From assembly GCF_001418255.1 (NCBI RefSeq), contig NZ_LIPV01000014.1:1-46759 (forward strand): a stretch of DNA of 46,759 nt, in the 5' to 3' direction. The notes beneath the pieces were generated by a model. The model worked only from the letters and a program-made list of their open reading frames with translations. It had not been told where the DNA came from and made no database searches. Origin of the DNA: Thiomonas bhubaneswarensis (lineage in GTDB: Bacteria; Pseudomonadota; Gammaproteobacteria; Burkholderiales; Burkholderiaceae_C). The position numbers and the translations under genes were made by a program. Shown piece after piece: positions 22,301-30,017 of the stretch (position 1 is its first letter; the number at the start of each line of letters is the position of its first letter).

Positions 22301-25300
22301 GCTTGGCCAGCGCGCGCTCGAACGTCGGCAGATCGAGCGGCCCGCGCAGGCGCAGCGGCGCGGTGACGTTGTAGGCCAGGGTCTCGGGATGGAAATGCTG
22401 GATGACCCACATGCGGCGTTGCGACAGCGAGGCGGGCAGGTCGCCGCTGCGGTCGGCCATGGGAATGGAGGCCTGCTGCCGCGCCTCGTGCAGCCGCTCG
22501 TCGATATGGCGCGCCAGCGATTCGAGGGTGAGGTGGGTGAACAGCGCGGCCAGCGGCAGCTCGAGGTCGAAGCGCGCCTGGATGCGCGAGCGGACCTGGG
22601 TGAGGGTGAGCGAATGGCCGCCGAGGTCGAAGAAGTGGTCGCCGATGCCGAAATCGGTGGTGTGCAGCACTTCGCTCCAGATGGCCCAGAGGGTGTGCTC
22701 GGTGGGGGTGCGCGGCGGGGTGGACTCGACCGTGGCGGCGGCCTGCGCGAGAACTTGGGGCACGGGCAGTTGGCGCTTGTCGAGCTTGCCGCTGGCCGTC
22801 AGCGGCAGGCGGGGCAGGATTTGCCAGGCGGCGGGAACCATGTAGTGCGGCAGGCTGTCCTTCAGTGCCTGGCGCACCGAGGCCAGCACCGTACCGTCGT
22901 GTTCCTCACGCAAGACGAGATACGCGGCCAAGCTGGGCTCGCCCGATGCGGCCGTCCAGACGGTGACGGCGGCCTGGGCGACTGCGGGATGGCGCAGCAG
23001 CGCGGCTTCGATGTCGCCGAGCTCGATGCGAAAGCCGCGCAGCTTGATCTGGTCGTCGCTGCGACCGAGGATGTGCAGTTGACCGTCTTGCGACCAATAG
23101 CCCAGATCGCCGCTGCGGAACATCCGCGAGCCGGTATGTAAGGGATCGGGGATGAAGCGCGCCGCTGTCAGCTCGGGCTGACCGAGGTAACCGCGCGCCA
23201 CGCCCAGACCGGCGATGCAGACCTCGCCGACGACGTCGAAGGGCAGCGGGCGCAGCCGCGCATCGAGCACATGGATGCGGGTGTTGTCGATCGGGCGGCC
23301 CACCGGCAACGAGCCGCCGCTCTGGGTGATGGGGCCTTCGATGACATACAGCGCGCTGTCTTCGGTGGTTTCGCTCGGGCCGTAGAAATTGAGGAGACGC
23401 GTCTGCGGCAGCAGCGCCTGGAAGTGCGCAGCGAGTGCGGCGTCGAGCGGTTCGCCGCCGAACTGGAGGTAGCGCAGGCTGGTGCAACGGGGCAGCAGCG
23501 GGTCGTCGGCCAGAGCGCGGGCGGTGGACGGCGCCAGGGTCAGATGGGTTATGCCCTCGTCGATGACGTATTGCAGCAGGGCGTGCAGATCGCACTGCAG
23601 GCCGGGCGGGGCCAGGTGCACCGCAGCGCCGCAAATCAGGGGCACGAAAAACTCGGAAACCGAGGCGTCGAAACTCAGCGACGATTTTTGCAGCAGCCGG
23701 TCGTGCGGGCCGAAGTCCACCGCGCGGGCGTTCCACAGCTTGTGGTTGCACAGCGCGCGGTGGCTGAGCATCACGCCCTTGGGCTGGCCGGTGGAGCCGG
23801 AGGTGAAGATGACCACCGCAAGGTCGTCGGGTGTGTTCACCACCTCGGGCGGCGCGGCGGGGCCGCCCGAGGCAAGGTCGGCATCGAAGATTTGCAGGTC
23901 GGCGTCAGCCAGCGCTTCGCGTAACGCCGCGTGCTGGGCCTGCGCGGCCAGTAGCACCCGCGCGCCGGTCTGCCACACGATGGCACGCACGCGCTCAGCG
24001 GGTAATTCGGCGTCAAGTGGCACATAGGTGCCGCCCGCCTTGAGCACGGCCAGCAGCGCGACGACGAGCTGCGGACGACGCTCCATCAGAACAGGCACGC
24101 AGACGTCGCGCCCCACGCCCTGCGCGCGCAGGGCGTGGGCCAAACGGTTGGCTGCCCGCTCCAGCGCCTCATAGCTCAGTTCGGATGCGCCGAAGCGCAC
24201 CGCGCAGGCCTGCGCGGTGCGGCGCGCCTGCTCGGCTACGAGGGCGTGCAGGCATTGGGGATTGGGGCGCGGCTGCGGCGCGGGCTGCAGCGCGTTGAGC
24301 GCGGCAAGCTCGGCGGGGGAGAGCAGGTCGAGGTTGGCGAAAGTGCCCTGCGCATCCCCGGCCAGCTGCTGTAGCAGGTGGTCGAGGCGCTCGCGCAGAA
24401 AGCGGGTGTGCCGCAACGCCGCCGGGGCGCGCGGGTCGATGACGAAGTCAATGGGCGCGATCGGCGCGTCGGCGTAATGGCGCACATAGGCGGCGATGGG
24501 CGCGAAGCCGGGGTGGCCACTGAACGGCGCGAAGCTGAGCCGGGCGGCGCCGAGCGTGGCGTGTTTGCCGAAGTCCTCGACCGACACCATGAGGTCGAAA
24601 TGCATGCCGGGAACGCCCTGCCGCGGCGGCAGCCGGGCGATGGCGTCGTCGAGCGGGTATTGCTGGTGCCGCAGGACTTGCCGGGTGTCTTCGGCCAGCG
24701 CTCGCATGCCCTGGTGCAGGGACGTCAGCGGCGCGCTGTCGAGCTCCACGGGCAGGGTGTTGGCGAACACGCCCAGGGTACGCTTGTCGATGGCGTCCTT
24801 GCGGTTGTGCAGCGGCATGCCCAGGCGCACGCGGTCTTGCCCGGTGATGAGGGCGATATAGGTGCCCAGCATGAACAGCACGGCCTGCGCGGCAGACAGC
24901 CCCTCGGCGGCAGCGCGTTCGACATAACGCTGCCAGGCGCCGGGATCGGGGTTCCAGCGCATCAGGGCGGGGGCGGCGAGTACCTGCGGGACGGGTGCGG
25001 AAGCATGGCCCGTGGCCGCACTGTGGGCGAGGCGCTCGCCCCAGAAGGCGCGGTCGCGGGCGTGGCGTTCGGACTTCAGATAGGCCTGCTCGCGGGAGAC
25101 GAAGCGCGCATAATCGGCGCCGGGTGCGAGCGCAGGCGCTGCGCCTTGCGCCAGATCGTCGTAGCGCTGGCGGATGGCCTCGCCCACCAGCAGTACCCCC
25201 CAGCCGTCGACCAGCAGATGGTTGAAACTCAGCAGCCAGGCCCAGCGCGCCGGGGCGAGGCGATAGAGGACGAAATGCCAGAGGGTGTCGCCCATCGGGT

Positions 25301-25685
25301 CTATGCCCCGATCCTTGACGGCGGCGATGGCGCGCTCGGCGCACTCGGTCGCCTGCTCGGAAGTCTCGGTCTGAGCGGCACAGTCGATCACAGGCAAGCG
25401 CCAGGACAGCGTGGGCGCATAGTGCCAGCGGGGACCTTCTGGCGATTGTTCGATGCGCGCGCGCAGCATGGGCTCGGCGGCGATGACGTCCTGGGTGGCG
25501 CGTTCGAGCAGGGCGGGGTCGATGTCGCCTTCGATCTGGACGGTGAGACCGATGGTGTAGATGGCGCTTCCGAGCAGTTCCTGACGCAACAGGATGGCCT
25601 GCTGCGTCAGGCTCAGCGCGCACGGGGCCGCGGCGGGTGCTGGCTCCGTGGGGTGGGCGTGAGGGCTGTACAGGCAGGCCGACAT
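19305..25685 (-). CDS. Bimodular nonribosomal peptide synthetase, C-A-PCP-C-A-PCP, no release domain
   Basis: 2126 residues from the ATG (a TTG one codon upstream is also open). Residue numbers are approximate. C1 (25-470) has NHLLVDG in place of HHxxxDG. A1 (480-975) has FTSGSTGQPKG and SGKLDK. PCP1 (995-1060) has DLGGHSL with Ser1026. C2 (1085-1530) has HHTIADN. A2 (1545-2030) has LYTSGSTGRPKG and NGKLDR. PCP2 (2055-2120) has DLGGHSL with Ser2085. By alignment to the GrsA pocket positions, A2 reads D-I-L-Q-F-G-L-V-W-K, close to glycine codes as I remember them; A1 reads D-A-S-T-Q-G-F-E-D-K, which I cannot assign. No thioesterase, reductase or epimerase domain, and no MbtH or phosphopantetheinyl transferase gene nearby. 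A BtuF-like gene follows. Confidence 0.96.
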   Translation of the reverse strand: MSACLYSPHAHPTEPAPAAAPCALSLTQQAILLRQELLGSAIYTIGLTVQIEGDIDPALLERATQDVIAAEPMLRARIEQSPEGPRWHYAPTLSWRLPVIDCAAQTETSEQATECAERAIAAVKDRGIDPMGDTLWHFVLYRLAPARWAWLLSFNHLLVDGWGVLLVGEAIRQRYDDLAQGAAPALAPGADYARFVSREQAYLKSERHARDRAFWGERLAHSAATGHASAPVPQVLAAPALMRWNPDPGAWQRYVERAAAEGLSAAQAVLFMLGTYIALITGQDRVRLGMPLHNRKDAIDKRTLGVFANTLPVELDSAPLTSLHQGMRALAEDTRQVLRHQQYPLDDAIARLPPRQGVPGMHFDLMVSVEDFGKHATLGAARLSFAPFSGHPGFAPIAAYVRHYADAPIAPIDFVIDPRAPAALRHTRFLRERLDHLLQQLAGDAQGTFANLDLLSPAELAALNALQPAPQPRPNPQCLHALVAEQARRTAQACAVRFGASELSYEALERAANRLAHALRAQGVGRDVCVPVLMERRPQLVVALLAVLKAGGTYVPLDAELPAERVRAIVWQTGARVLLAAQAQHAALREALADADLQIFDADLASGGPAAPPEVVNTPDDLAVVIFTSGSTGQPKGVMLSHRALCNHKLWNARAVDFGPHDRLLQKSSLSFDASVSEFFVPLICGAAVHLAPPGLQCDLHALLQYVIDEGITHLTLAPSTARALADDPLLPRCTSLRYLQFGGEPLDAALAAHFQALLPQTRLLNFYGPSETTEDSALYVIEGPITQSGGSLPVGRPIDNTRIHVLDARLRPLPFDVVGEVCIAGLGVARGYLGQPELTAARFIPDPLHTGSRMFRSGDLGYWSQDGQLHILGRSDDQIKLRGFRIELGDIEAALLRHPAVAQAAVTVWTAASGEPSLAAYLVLREEHDGTVLASVRQALKDSLPHYMVPAAWQILPRLPLTASGKLDKRQLPVPQVLAQAAATVESTPPRTPTEHTLWAIWSEVLHTTDFGIGDHFFDLGGHSLTLTQVRSRIQARFDLELPLAALFTHLTLESLARHIDERLHEARQQASIPMADRSGDLPASLSQRRMWVIQHFHPETLAYNVTAPLRLRGPLDLPTFERALAKLVARHEGLRTQFALRGQEPVQVILPSVAPGLDILDFRHLPADARLAAARQAATAFLARPFDLARAPLHRVCLMRLSEDDHVLFWVLHHTIADNWSLAILGREAMQIYAGLLQGKTDAAHMGLPPLPLQYADYAAWQRSAAVAAAREAQLDYWMQRLQGLADLPLPTDFPRPSQPSFQGRSVHAPLSEPLRLALRGYCAAHGVTPFMLLLASFDVLLARITRSSDIAVGTPIANRHHAATEQLVGTLVNTLVLRNRVDLDQSFHDLVQQVRDTALQAYAHQDAPFDELVERMDALRADHPQGLVRVLFNVLNAPLGQAVAVPFTYEPFDFDRVAAQFDLSLHIDTEFSHRIQLEYATDLFSTDSAQRLLDGYVQLTEQLLSQPQAPLGAHPLITAPQRALLDSWNATQAPPPPARNLPDYLRLDAPERHDRLAVTDASGRSLRYPELHARALQIAGLLQHAGVGRGDRVGLCLHRHADMLAALLAVLHTGAAYVPLDPGFPPARLHHMATDAELRCILTETDLLPLLAATGVPQIALDAAADAPAFATDPAHAPRPEDPAYILYTSGSTGRPKGVVVPHRAVINFLHSMAGEPGLKADDALLAVTTLSFDIAVLELLLPLAAGARVVLADHAQSRVPYALRDLLRGSGASVMQATPSTWRMLLDTGWRGGPGLRAFIGGEALPADLAPRLLAACAEVWNLYGPTETTVWSTCWRVQPQQPIVIGRPIANTQVWVLDPRGQLCPIGVPGEIHIGGAGVALGYFQRPELTAERFIPDPFSVDAQARLYTTGDLGRWRHDGQLEYLGRLDHQIKIRGYRVELGEIEAALREQTGVADCVLTTHAPTPDDVRLVAYIVPAPGVAAASAADLRRSLRARLPDYMVPQHIVPLPALPLLPNGKLDRTALPAPQPDAPDRMADTRAAEQPATPQERLIAAIWRELLGVDQVLRTDNFFDLGGHSLLAMRAVLAIEQQLGWRLAPRRLIFENLGQIARSAPSRIDAA

Positions 25686-25849
25686 CAAAAAAGCTCGCTG
25701 CAGAAGGCGTCAGGCCCTCTATTCTGACTGGGGCGTGTGAACGCTGTGGATGGTTCCGGGCAAGGCAACCCTAACAGTCCTTCGATTCGTGAACTATTCC
25801 ACTATTGCGGGGTGGGCGCCGATTTGCGGGACGTTGTATCGGCCCTACG

Positions 25850-27466
25850 ATGGAGCCCTCAGCCGGTCTCGAACGGCTCGCCGCCCCGCTCAGCATGACT
25901 GAAGCCAAGACGCCCCCCCAAACCGCAGCAGACACCCGCGCCGAATGGCGTCTGGGGTGGGACGGCCTGTTCGCCGATGCTGCGCAGGAGGAGACGTTCG
26001 TTCGCGAGGAATGGACGGTCATCGGGCCGAGGGTGCGTCAGATCGGTCTGTACGGTTCGCTCGCGTTCCTGTCGGCCACCTTCACCGATCTCACGGTGCT
26101 GGGGGCGACCTGGGTTTATTGGAGTCTGCTGACGGCGCGGTTCGGCATCCTGGCCTGGGGTCTTTGGCTGGCGCGCGTGGGCAAGGCGCGCACCGTGCCC
26201 AATGTGCGGCGGGTTGCGACCGCGCTGCTCGGCTTCGAGCTGAGCATCATGGCGCTGTTTCTGCTGGTGGTGCTGGCTTATGGTGGCAGCGCCGACTACC
26301 ACTCGATTACCGCGCTGGCCCTGATTTTTGCCGGTTACGCCTATGTGCCGGTATTGCGGCGCGAAGCCATGTGGGTGGGCGGCCTGTTCACGCTGCTGTT
26401 CGCCGTGGTGATCTGGACCTCCCTGCACTACGACGCCAAATTCATCAGCATCGCCGTCGTGTTGTTCGGTTTTGCCAATATCGCGGGGTGGCAGATCGCG
26501 GTATCGCTGAGCCGAAGCATGCGCTTGGCCTGGGTCGATCGACAGCGCCTGCGCGTCGAGGCAGAGGCGGCGCAGCAGGCCAAGCACATGGCCGAGCAGA
26601 GCGAGGAGAATCTGCAGCGGCTCTTCGACGCGGCGCCGATGCCGCTGGTGCTGGTGCGCATGGCCGATGCCCGGGTGCTGCGTTTCAACGCCGCGGCCAA
26701 GGCGCTGATCGACCCCGATGGTGCCTTGCAAGGCGACATCTACAGCACCGATTTCTACGAAAACCCGGCACAGCGCGACCAACTGATCGCGCGACTTCAA
26801 GCCGAGGACGCCGTCGGCCAGGTGGAGGTGCGGCTGAAGACGGTGCGGGGCACCGCCGTGGACGTGCTGTTTTCGATGCGCAAGGTGCGGTTTGCCGGAG
26901 AAGACTGTGTAATCACCGGCATGGTCGAGATTTCGGCCCAGAAGTCGCTGGAGCGACAGTTGCGGGCGCTGGCGTTCACCGATCCGCTCACCGGCTTGCA
27001 GAACCGGCGAGGGTTTTTCACCCTGGTCGAGCGCGCGATGGCGCAATCGGCACTCGACTCGGTCGGGCCTTGCGTCGTGCTGATCGACATCGACCATTTC
27101 AAGAGAATCAACGACCGCTACGGTCACCCGGTGGGTGACGAGGTGCTGGTGCAGTTCGGCCAGGTCGTGCTGGCGCTGCTGCGCGATGGCGATGTGTTCG
27201 CCCGGCTGGGCGGAGAGGAGTTCTGCATCCTGCTGCCGCATACGCGAGCCGCGCAGGCGCTGGAAGTGGCCGAGCGGGTGCGCGAATTCGTCGCGGCCCA
27301 CCCTTTCCAGACCATGGCCGGTGTGGTGCGGCTCAGCCTCAGTCTGGGCGTTGCCGGCTGCGACGCACCCGTCCAGAGCATCGATGCCGTGCTGTCGATG
27401 GCCGATCAGGCGATGTACCGCGCCAAGCAGGGCGGGCGCAACCGCACCGAATTGCACTGTGCCTGA
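25850..27466 (+). CDS. Membrane diguanylate cyclase with MASE-like, PAS and GGDEF domains
   Basis: Makes the second messenger cyclic di-GMP. The protein has an N-terminal region of about six transmembrane helices (roughly 60-225), a short coiled linker (VEAEAAQQAKHMAEQSEEN), a PAS domain (NLQRLFDAAPMPLVLVRMADA onward, two blocks) and a C-terminal GGDEF domain. The active site is RLGGEEF. The inhibitory I-site RxxD is present as RDGD, five residues before GGEEF, so product inhibition is likely. Metal and base binding appear as DIDHFKRINDRYGHPVGDE. The start is uncertain: ATGs at 25850 and 25895 and a TTG at 25805 are in frame. Divergent from the NRPS. Confidence 0.9.
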   Translation: MEPSAGLERLAAPLSMTEAKTPPQTAADTRAEWRLGWDGLFADAAQEETFVREEWTVIGPRVRQIGLYGSLAFLSATFTDLTVLGATWVYWSLLTARFGILAWGLWLARVGKARTVPNVRRVATALLGFELSIMALFLLVVLAYGGSADYHSITALALIFAGYAYVPVLRREAMWVGGLFTLLFAVVIWTSLHYDAKFISIAVVLFGFANIAGWQIAVSLSRSMRLAWVDRQRLRVEAEAAQQAKHMAEQSEENLQRLFDAAPMPLVLVRMADARVLRFNAAAKALIDPDGALQGDIYSTDFYENPAQRDQLIARLQAEDAVGQVEVRLKTVRGTAVDVLFSMRKVRFAGEDCVITGMVEISAQKSLERQLRALAFTDPLTGLQNRRGFFTLVERAMAQSALDSVGPCVVLIDIDHFKRINDRYGHPVGDEVLVQFGQVVLALLRDGDVFARLGGEEFCILLPHTRAAQALEVAERVREFVAAHPFQTMAGVVRLSLSLGVAGCDAPVQSIDAVLSMADQAMYRAKQGGRNRTELHCA

Positions 27467-27505
27467 GCCAGGGTAAACCCACAGGCGCCCAAGGGATAAA
27501 AAGCG

Positions 27506-27524
27506 AATAGGAATGATTCGCAAT
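27506..27524. promoter_or_regulatory. Probable Fur box upstream of the hemP unit
   Basis: Read on the minus strand this 19-mer is ATTGCGAATCATTCCTATT, close to the ATTGCGAATCATTCTCATT type of Fur site seen before iron-uptake genes in betaproteobacteria. It lies about 80 bp before the micro-ORF and hemP, a suitable place for iron-dependent repression. Supported by pattern and by the hemP context only. Confidence 0.65.
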
Positions 27525-27604
27525 AAGATGGCTGCAACGTGATCGGCAAGATCACACCGCAGCCCCTGCGGGATGGGGCGCAAGCAGGCTCAAGGAGTAT
27601 GAAC

Positions 27605-27682
27605 ATGGGTGTTGCAGAACTGGGGCTCAGTCTCCTGGCGGCGGTGCTGCTGACCTGGGTCGTGATGGAGTGGTCCAAATGA
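27605..27682 (+). CDS. 25-residue single-helix membrane micro-protein upstream of hemP
   Basis: A short frame encodes MGVAELGLSLLAAVLLTW followed by VVMEWSK. It is nearly all one transmembrane helix, with a short charged end on each side (Glu5; Glu-Trp-Ser-Lys). The ATG at 27605 is 7 bases after a perfect AAGGAG (27592-27597); an ATG at 27599 is too close to it. Its stop overlaps the hemP ATG (ATGA), so hemP is likely translated by coupling. I do not recognise a family. It is too short for standard gene callers. Confidence 0.6.
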   Translation: MGVAELGLSLLAAVLLTWVVMEWSK

Positions 27683-27873
27683 ATGCCCTGCCAAGCAAGG
27701 CGATGCCATTTTCGGCCACGAAGGTCGAGTTGTCGCAACCGATGGCCCATTCGGGCTTGACGCTGCATTCGCGCGAGCTGTTCCGGCAGGGCGCTGTTGT
27801 GCAGATTCGCCATCACGGGCAGGTGTACCAACTGCGTCTGACCCGGCAGGACAAGCTGATTTTGACCAAGTAG
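27679..27873 (+). CDS. hemP: Hemin uptake protein HemP
   Basis: A small protein of 64 residues of the HemP/HmuP family, linked to haem and siderophore uptake control; in Burkholderiales HmuP-type members act as co-activators of haem receptor genes. The C-terminal family core is SRELFRQGAVVQIRHHGQ followed by VYQLRLTRQDKLILTK. The start ATG overlaps the stop of the micro-ORF, and there is no separate ribosome site. A Fur-type box lies upstream. No TonB-dependent haem receptor follows; the next feature is a repeat element, so the gene seems cut off from its usual partners. Confidence 0.9.
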   Translation: MNALPSKAMPFSATKVELSQPMAHSGLTLHSRELFRQGAVVQIRHHGQVYQLRLTRQDKLILTK

Positions 27874-27925
27874 GCGGTCTCTTTCCTCTTTCTCGCAGCT
27901 TCGCTAGCCAGCCCAGTGTGGATTA

Positions 27926-28193
27926 GGGCCTGTTAACGCTATGGGTGCACCCGCGCCGGGGGTTTGGGCGGATGCAGCGCGAGGCGCAGGCCGCGCCGTG
28001 GTGTGTTGCACCACAAGCGGACTGCAACGTGGCGATGCGCCGCCCAAACCCCCGGCCCGAAGGGTTGCCCTCAGGCGGGGCGTCTGCGGCGTTGTCGGGC
28101 ACAGGCAAGGCACCCAGCCTTGCCTGTGCCCTCCGCCTTGCATCCATCCCCGCCTGAGGGCAACGCGGGTGCACCCATAGCGTTAACAGGCCC
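27926..28193. mobile_element. MITE-like element with 33-bp terminal inverted repeats and nested hairpins
   Basis: The ends 27923-27955 and 28164-28196 are perfect inverted repeats of 33 bp (outermost TTAGGGCCTGTTAACGCTAT). Taking TA as the duplicated target (27924-27925 and 28194-28195) gives a 268-bp element. Inside are further perfect repeats: 27956-27971 with 28040-28055 (16 bp), 28064-28080 with 28148-28164 (17 bp), and the hairpin 28097-28111 with 28117-28131 (15-bp stem, 5-nt loop). No transposase is encoded. A TA target and GGGCCTGTT-type ends suggest mobilisation by an IS5- or IS630-type transposase, by inference. Confidence 0.8.
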
Positions 28194-28229
28194 TAACCCT
28201 CCGGCACGGATGCCAGCCATGCGATTTTT

Positions 28230-28508
28230 ATGTCCGACACATCTTCCTTCAACCCGCAATCTGCCGAGCCGCTGCTGGCGGGCACTCTGGCTTTGATGAC
28301 GTTCTATGCCGACCGGCCCAGTGTGGCGGCTATGCAGAAAATCGGCCGCAATCTGCAGTGTCTGCATCAGCACCCCGCACTCAGCGCGGAAATGAGCCTC
28401 GTCTGCAGGCGGCTGGCAGCTTACTGGCTGACACTCGGTTGCGACGTCGAACCCGCGGACGGGCCTGCGGCCTGCCGGTTTGCGGCGGCCTCGGTCGCCA
28501 CGCAGTGA
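28230..28508 (+). CDS. Small hypothetical protein
   Basis: 92 residues, not recognised. The central part (SAEPLLAGTLALMTFYADRP, then AAMQKIGRNLQCLHQHPALS) looks like a compact helical protein with three cysteines (in LQCLH, LVCRR, LGCDV). No signal peptide. The ATG at 28230 has only a poor ribosome site. It stops 3 bp before the parB stop codon, convergent. The even amino-acid composition and fit between the MITE and parB favour a real gene. Confidence 0.55.
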   Translation: MSDTSSFNPQSAEPLLAGTLALMTFYADRPSVAAMQKIGRNLQCLHQHPALSAEMSLVCRRLAAYWLTLGCDVEPADGPAACRFAAASVATQ

Positions 28509-28511
28509 AGT

Positions 28512-29411
28512 TCAGGACGGCGAATCCTCGGCTCGAAGCAGGGCGAGGAGGCCGTCGAGTTCGTCGAGGGAGCCAAAGCGCAGCGCGATTTCGCCGCGCA
28601 TCTTGCCCTGGCGTTGGGACTTGCCGCGGATTTCGACGGTGGTCCCGAAGCGCTCGGAGAGCTCTTCCTCAAGCCTTTGCCAGTCGCGGTCTTTGGCGGC
28701 TGCGGCGGCTTTGGCCGGGCGATTGGTCGGCGCGCCCTGATGGGTGCGAGCGACGAGCTTTTCGGCTTCGCGCACGCTCAGGCGTTTGGCGAGGATCTGC
28801 TGTGCGGCCTGAACCTGCTGCGCCTTTTCCAGCGAAAGCAGGGCACGGGCGTGACCCATGTCGAGATCACCGGCCAGAAGCATGGTCTGCACCGCATCGG
28901 CCAACTGCAGCAGGCGTAGCAGATTGCTGGTGGCGGTGCGGGAGCGGCCGACGGCCTGCCCGGCCTGCTCATGGGTGTAGCCGAATTCTTCGATCAGACG
29001 GGCGATGCCGCGGGCTTCCTCGAGCGGGTTGAGATCTTCGCGCTGGAGGTTTTCGATCAGCGCCATGGCCAGGGTGTCGCGGTCGTCGGCGTCCTTGACG
29101 ATGGCGGGAACGGTGTCGAGCCCGGCCAGGCGGGCGGCGCGTGTGCGTCGCTCTCCGGCGATGATCTCGAACCGGCCATCGGGCAGGGCGCGCACGAGCA
29201 CGGGCTGCATCACACCCTGCGTCTTGATGCTCTGGGCCAGCTCATAGAGTGCGCCTTCGTCCATCTGCGAGCGGGGCTGGTAACGGCCGGGAACGAGATC
29301 GTCCAGGCGAAGTTCGCGCAAGGCTGAGGCATCACTGTCGGTCAGGTCGACGGCGGGGCCGAGCAGTACATCGAGTCCGCGGCCCAGACCTTTGGGTTTT
29401 TTGGTAGCCAT
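28512..29411 (-). CDS. parB: Chromosome-partitioning protein ParB
   Basis: Binds parS and spreads along DNA as a CTP-dependent clamp to organise origin segregation. The chosen ATG gives 299 residues starting MATKKPKGLGRGLDVLLG, the standard opening for the family. CTP-binding motifs are visible: PGRYQPR, the GERRTRAARLAG block and ENLQREDLNPLEEA. The central HTH (YTHEQAGQAVGRSRTATSNL) contacts parS. The C-terminal dimerisation region ends LDELDGLLALL. It is separated from parA by a hydrolase gene; two exact parS sites lie upstream. Confidence 0.97.
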   Translation of the reverse strand: MATKKPKGLGRGLDVLLGPAVDLTDSDASALRELRLDDLVPGRYQPRSQMDEGALYELAQSIKTQGVMQPVLVRALPDGRFEIIAGERRTRAARLAGLDTVPAIVKDADDRDTLAMALIENLQREDLNPLEEARGIARLIEEFGYTHEQAGQAVGRSRTATSNLLRLLQLADAVQTMLLAGDLDMGHARALLSLEKAQQVQAAQQILAKRLSVREAEKLVARTHQGAPTNRPAKAAAAAKDRDWQRLEEELSERFGTTVEIRGKSQRQGKMRGEIALRFGSLDELDGLLALLRAEDSPS

Positions 29412-29434
29412 AGGTGTGGCGGTTGAAAACGGGT

Positions 29435-30007
29435 TCAGTCGTTGAAAGGGGAAGCCGGGTGCGAGCTGCGGCGCACTAGCTCGTCGAGAAGATGGCGGCC
29501 CTGCGGCCAATCACCCAGCCCCGATTCGGCGTTGACGTGGCCGCAAGGCCCGAGATCGACAAAGCCAGCACCCCAGCGTTCGGCCAGGCGCTTGGCGGCG
29601 GCAAGACGGCAGTAGGGGTCGTCGGCGCTGGCGGCGACGGTCGCGGGAAAGGGCAGCGGCGGCTGCGCCAGGGCGCGGCGCCAAGGCATCAGAACGGCGG
29701 GCAGTTGCGAGCCGTGCAAGTCGGGGGGCGCGACCAGCAGGGCGCAGACGACCCGGTCGGTATGCCGCGAGCTGCTGGCCCAGGCGTCGATCAGGTGGCA
29801 GCCCAGACTATGCCCGACGAGAGCGACGGGGGCGGTCTGCGCCAGAATCACGTCTTCCAGGCGGGCGACCCAGTCACCGCGGCGCGGCACCTCCCAGTCG
29901 GCCTGTTCCACTACGGTGTCGCCATAGCGCGCGGCCCAGCGGCGTTGCCAGTGCTCGGGGCCGGAGCCTAGCCAGCCGGGCAGCAGCAGGATGTGCGGTA
30001 GCGTCAT
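29435..30007 (-). CDS. RBBP9/YdeN-family alpha/beta hydrolase
   Basis: A small serine hydrolase of 190 residues. The opening ILLLPGWLGSGPEHWQRRW is typical of the RBBP9/YdeN group. The nucleophile elbow is GHSLG, with a probable catalytic Asp in ASADDPYC and His in GPCGHVNAESGLGDWPQG, all present. The substrate is unknown. It starts 10 bp after the parA stop, and parB starts 23 bp after its own stop, so it sits inside the partition operon. The start is the ATG at 30007; a 46-residue upstream extension overlaps parA and is spurious. Confidence 0.9.
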   Translation of the reverse strand: MTLPHILLLPGWLGSGPEHWQRRWAARYGDTVVEQADWEVPRRGDWVARLEDVILAQTAPVALVGHSLGCHLIDAWASSSRHTDRVVCALLVAPPDLHGSQLPAVLMPWRRALAQPPLPFPATVAASADDPYCRLAAAKRLAERWGAGFVDLGPCGHVNAESGLGDWPQGRHLLDELVRRSSHPASPFND

Positions 30008-30017
30008 GGCTGGCGCG

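Noticed and set aside
20512-22410. A 632-codon minus-strand frame within the NRPS, out of phase.
   Set aside because: Arg/Pro/Ala-rich shadow of the NRPS; the NRPS frame holds all the motifs.
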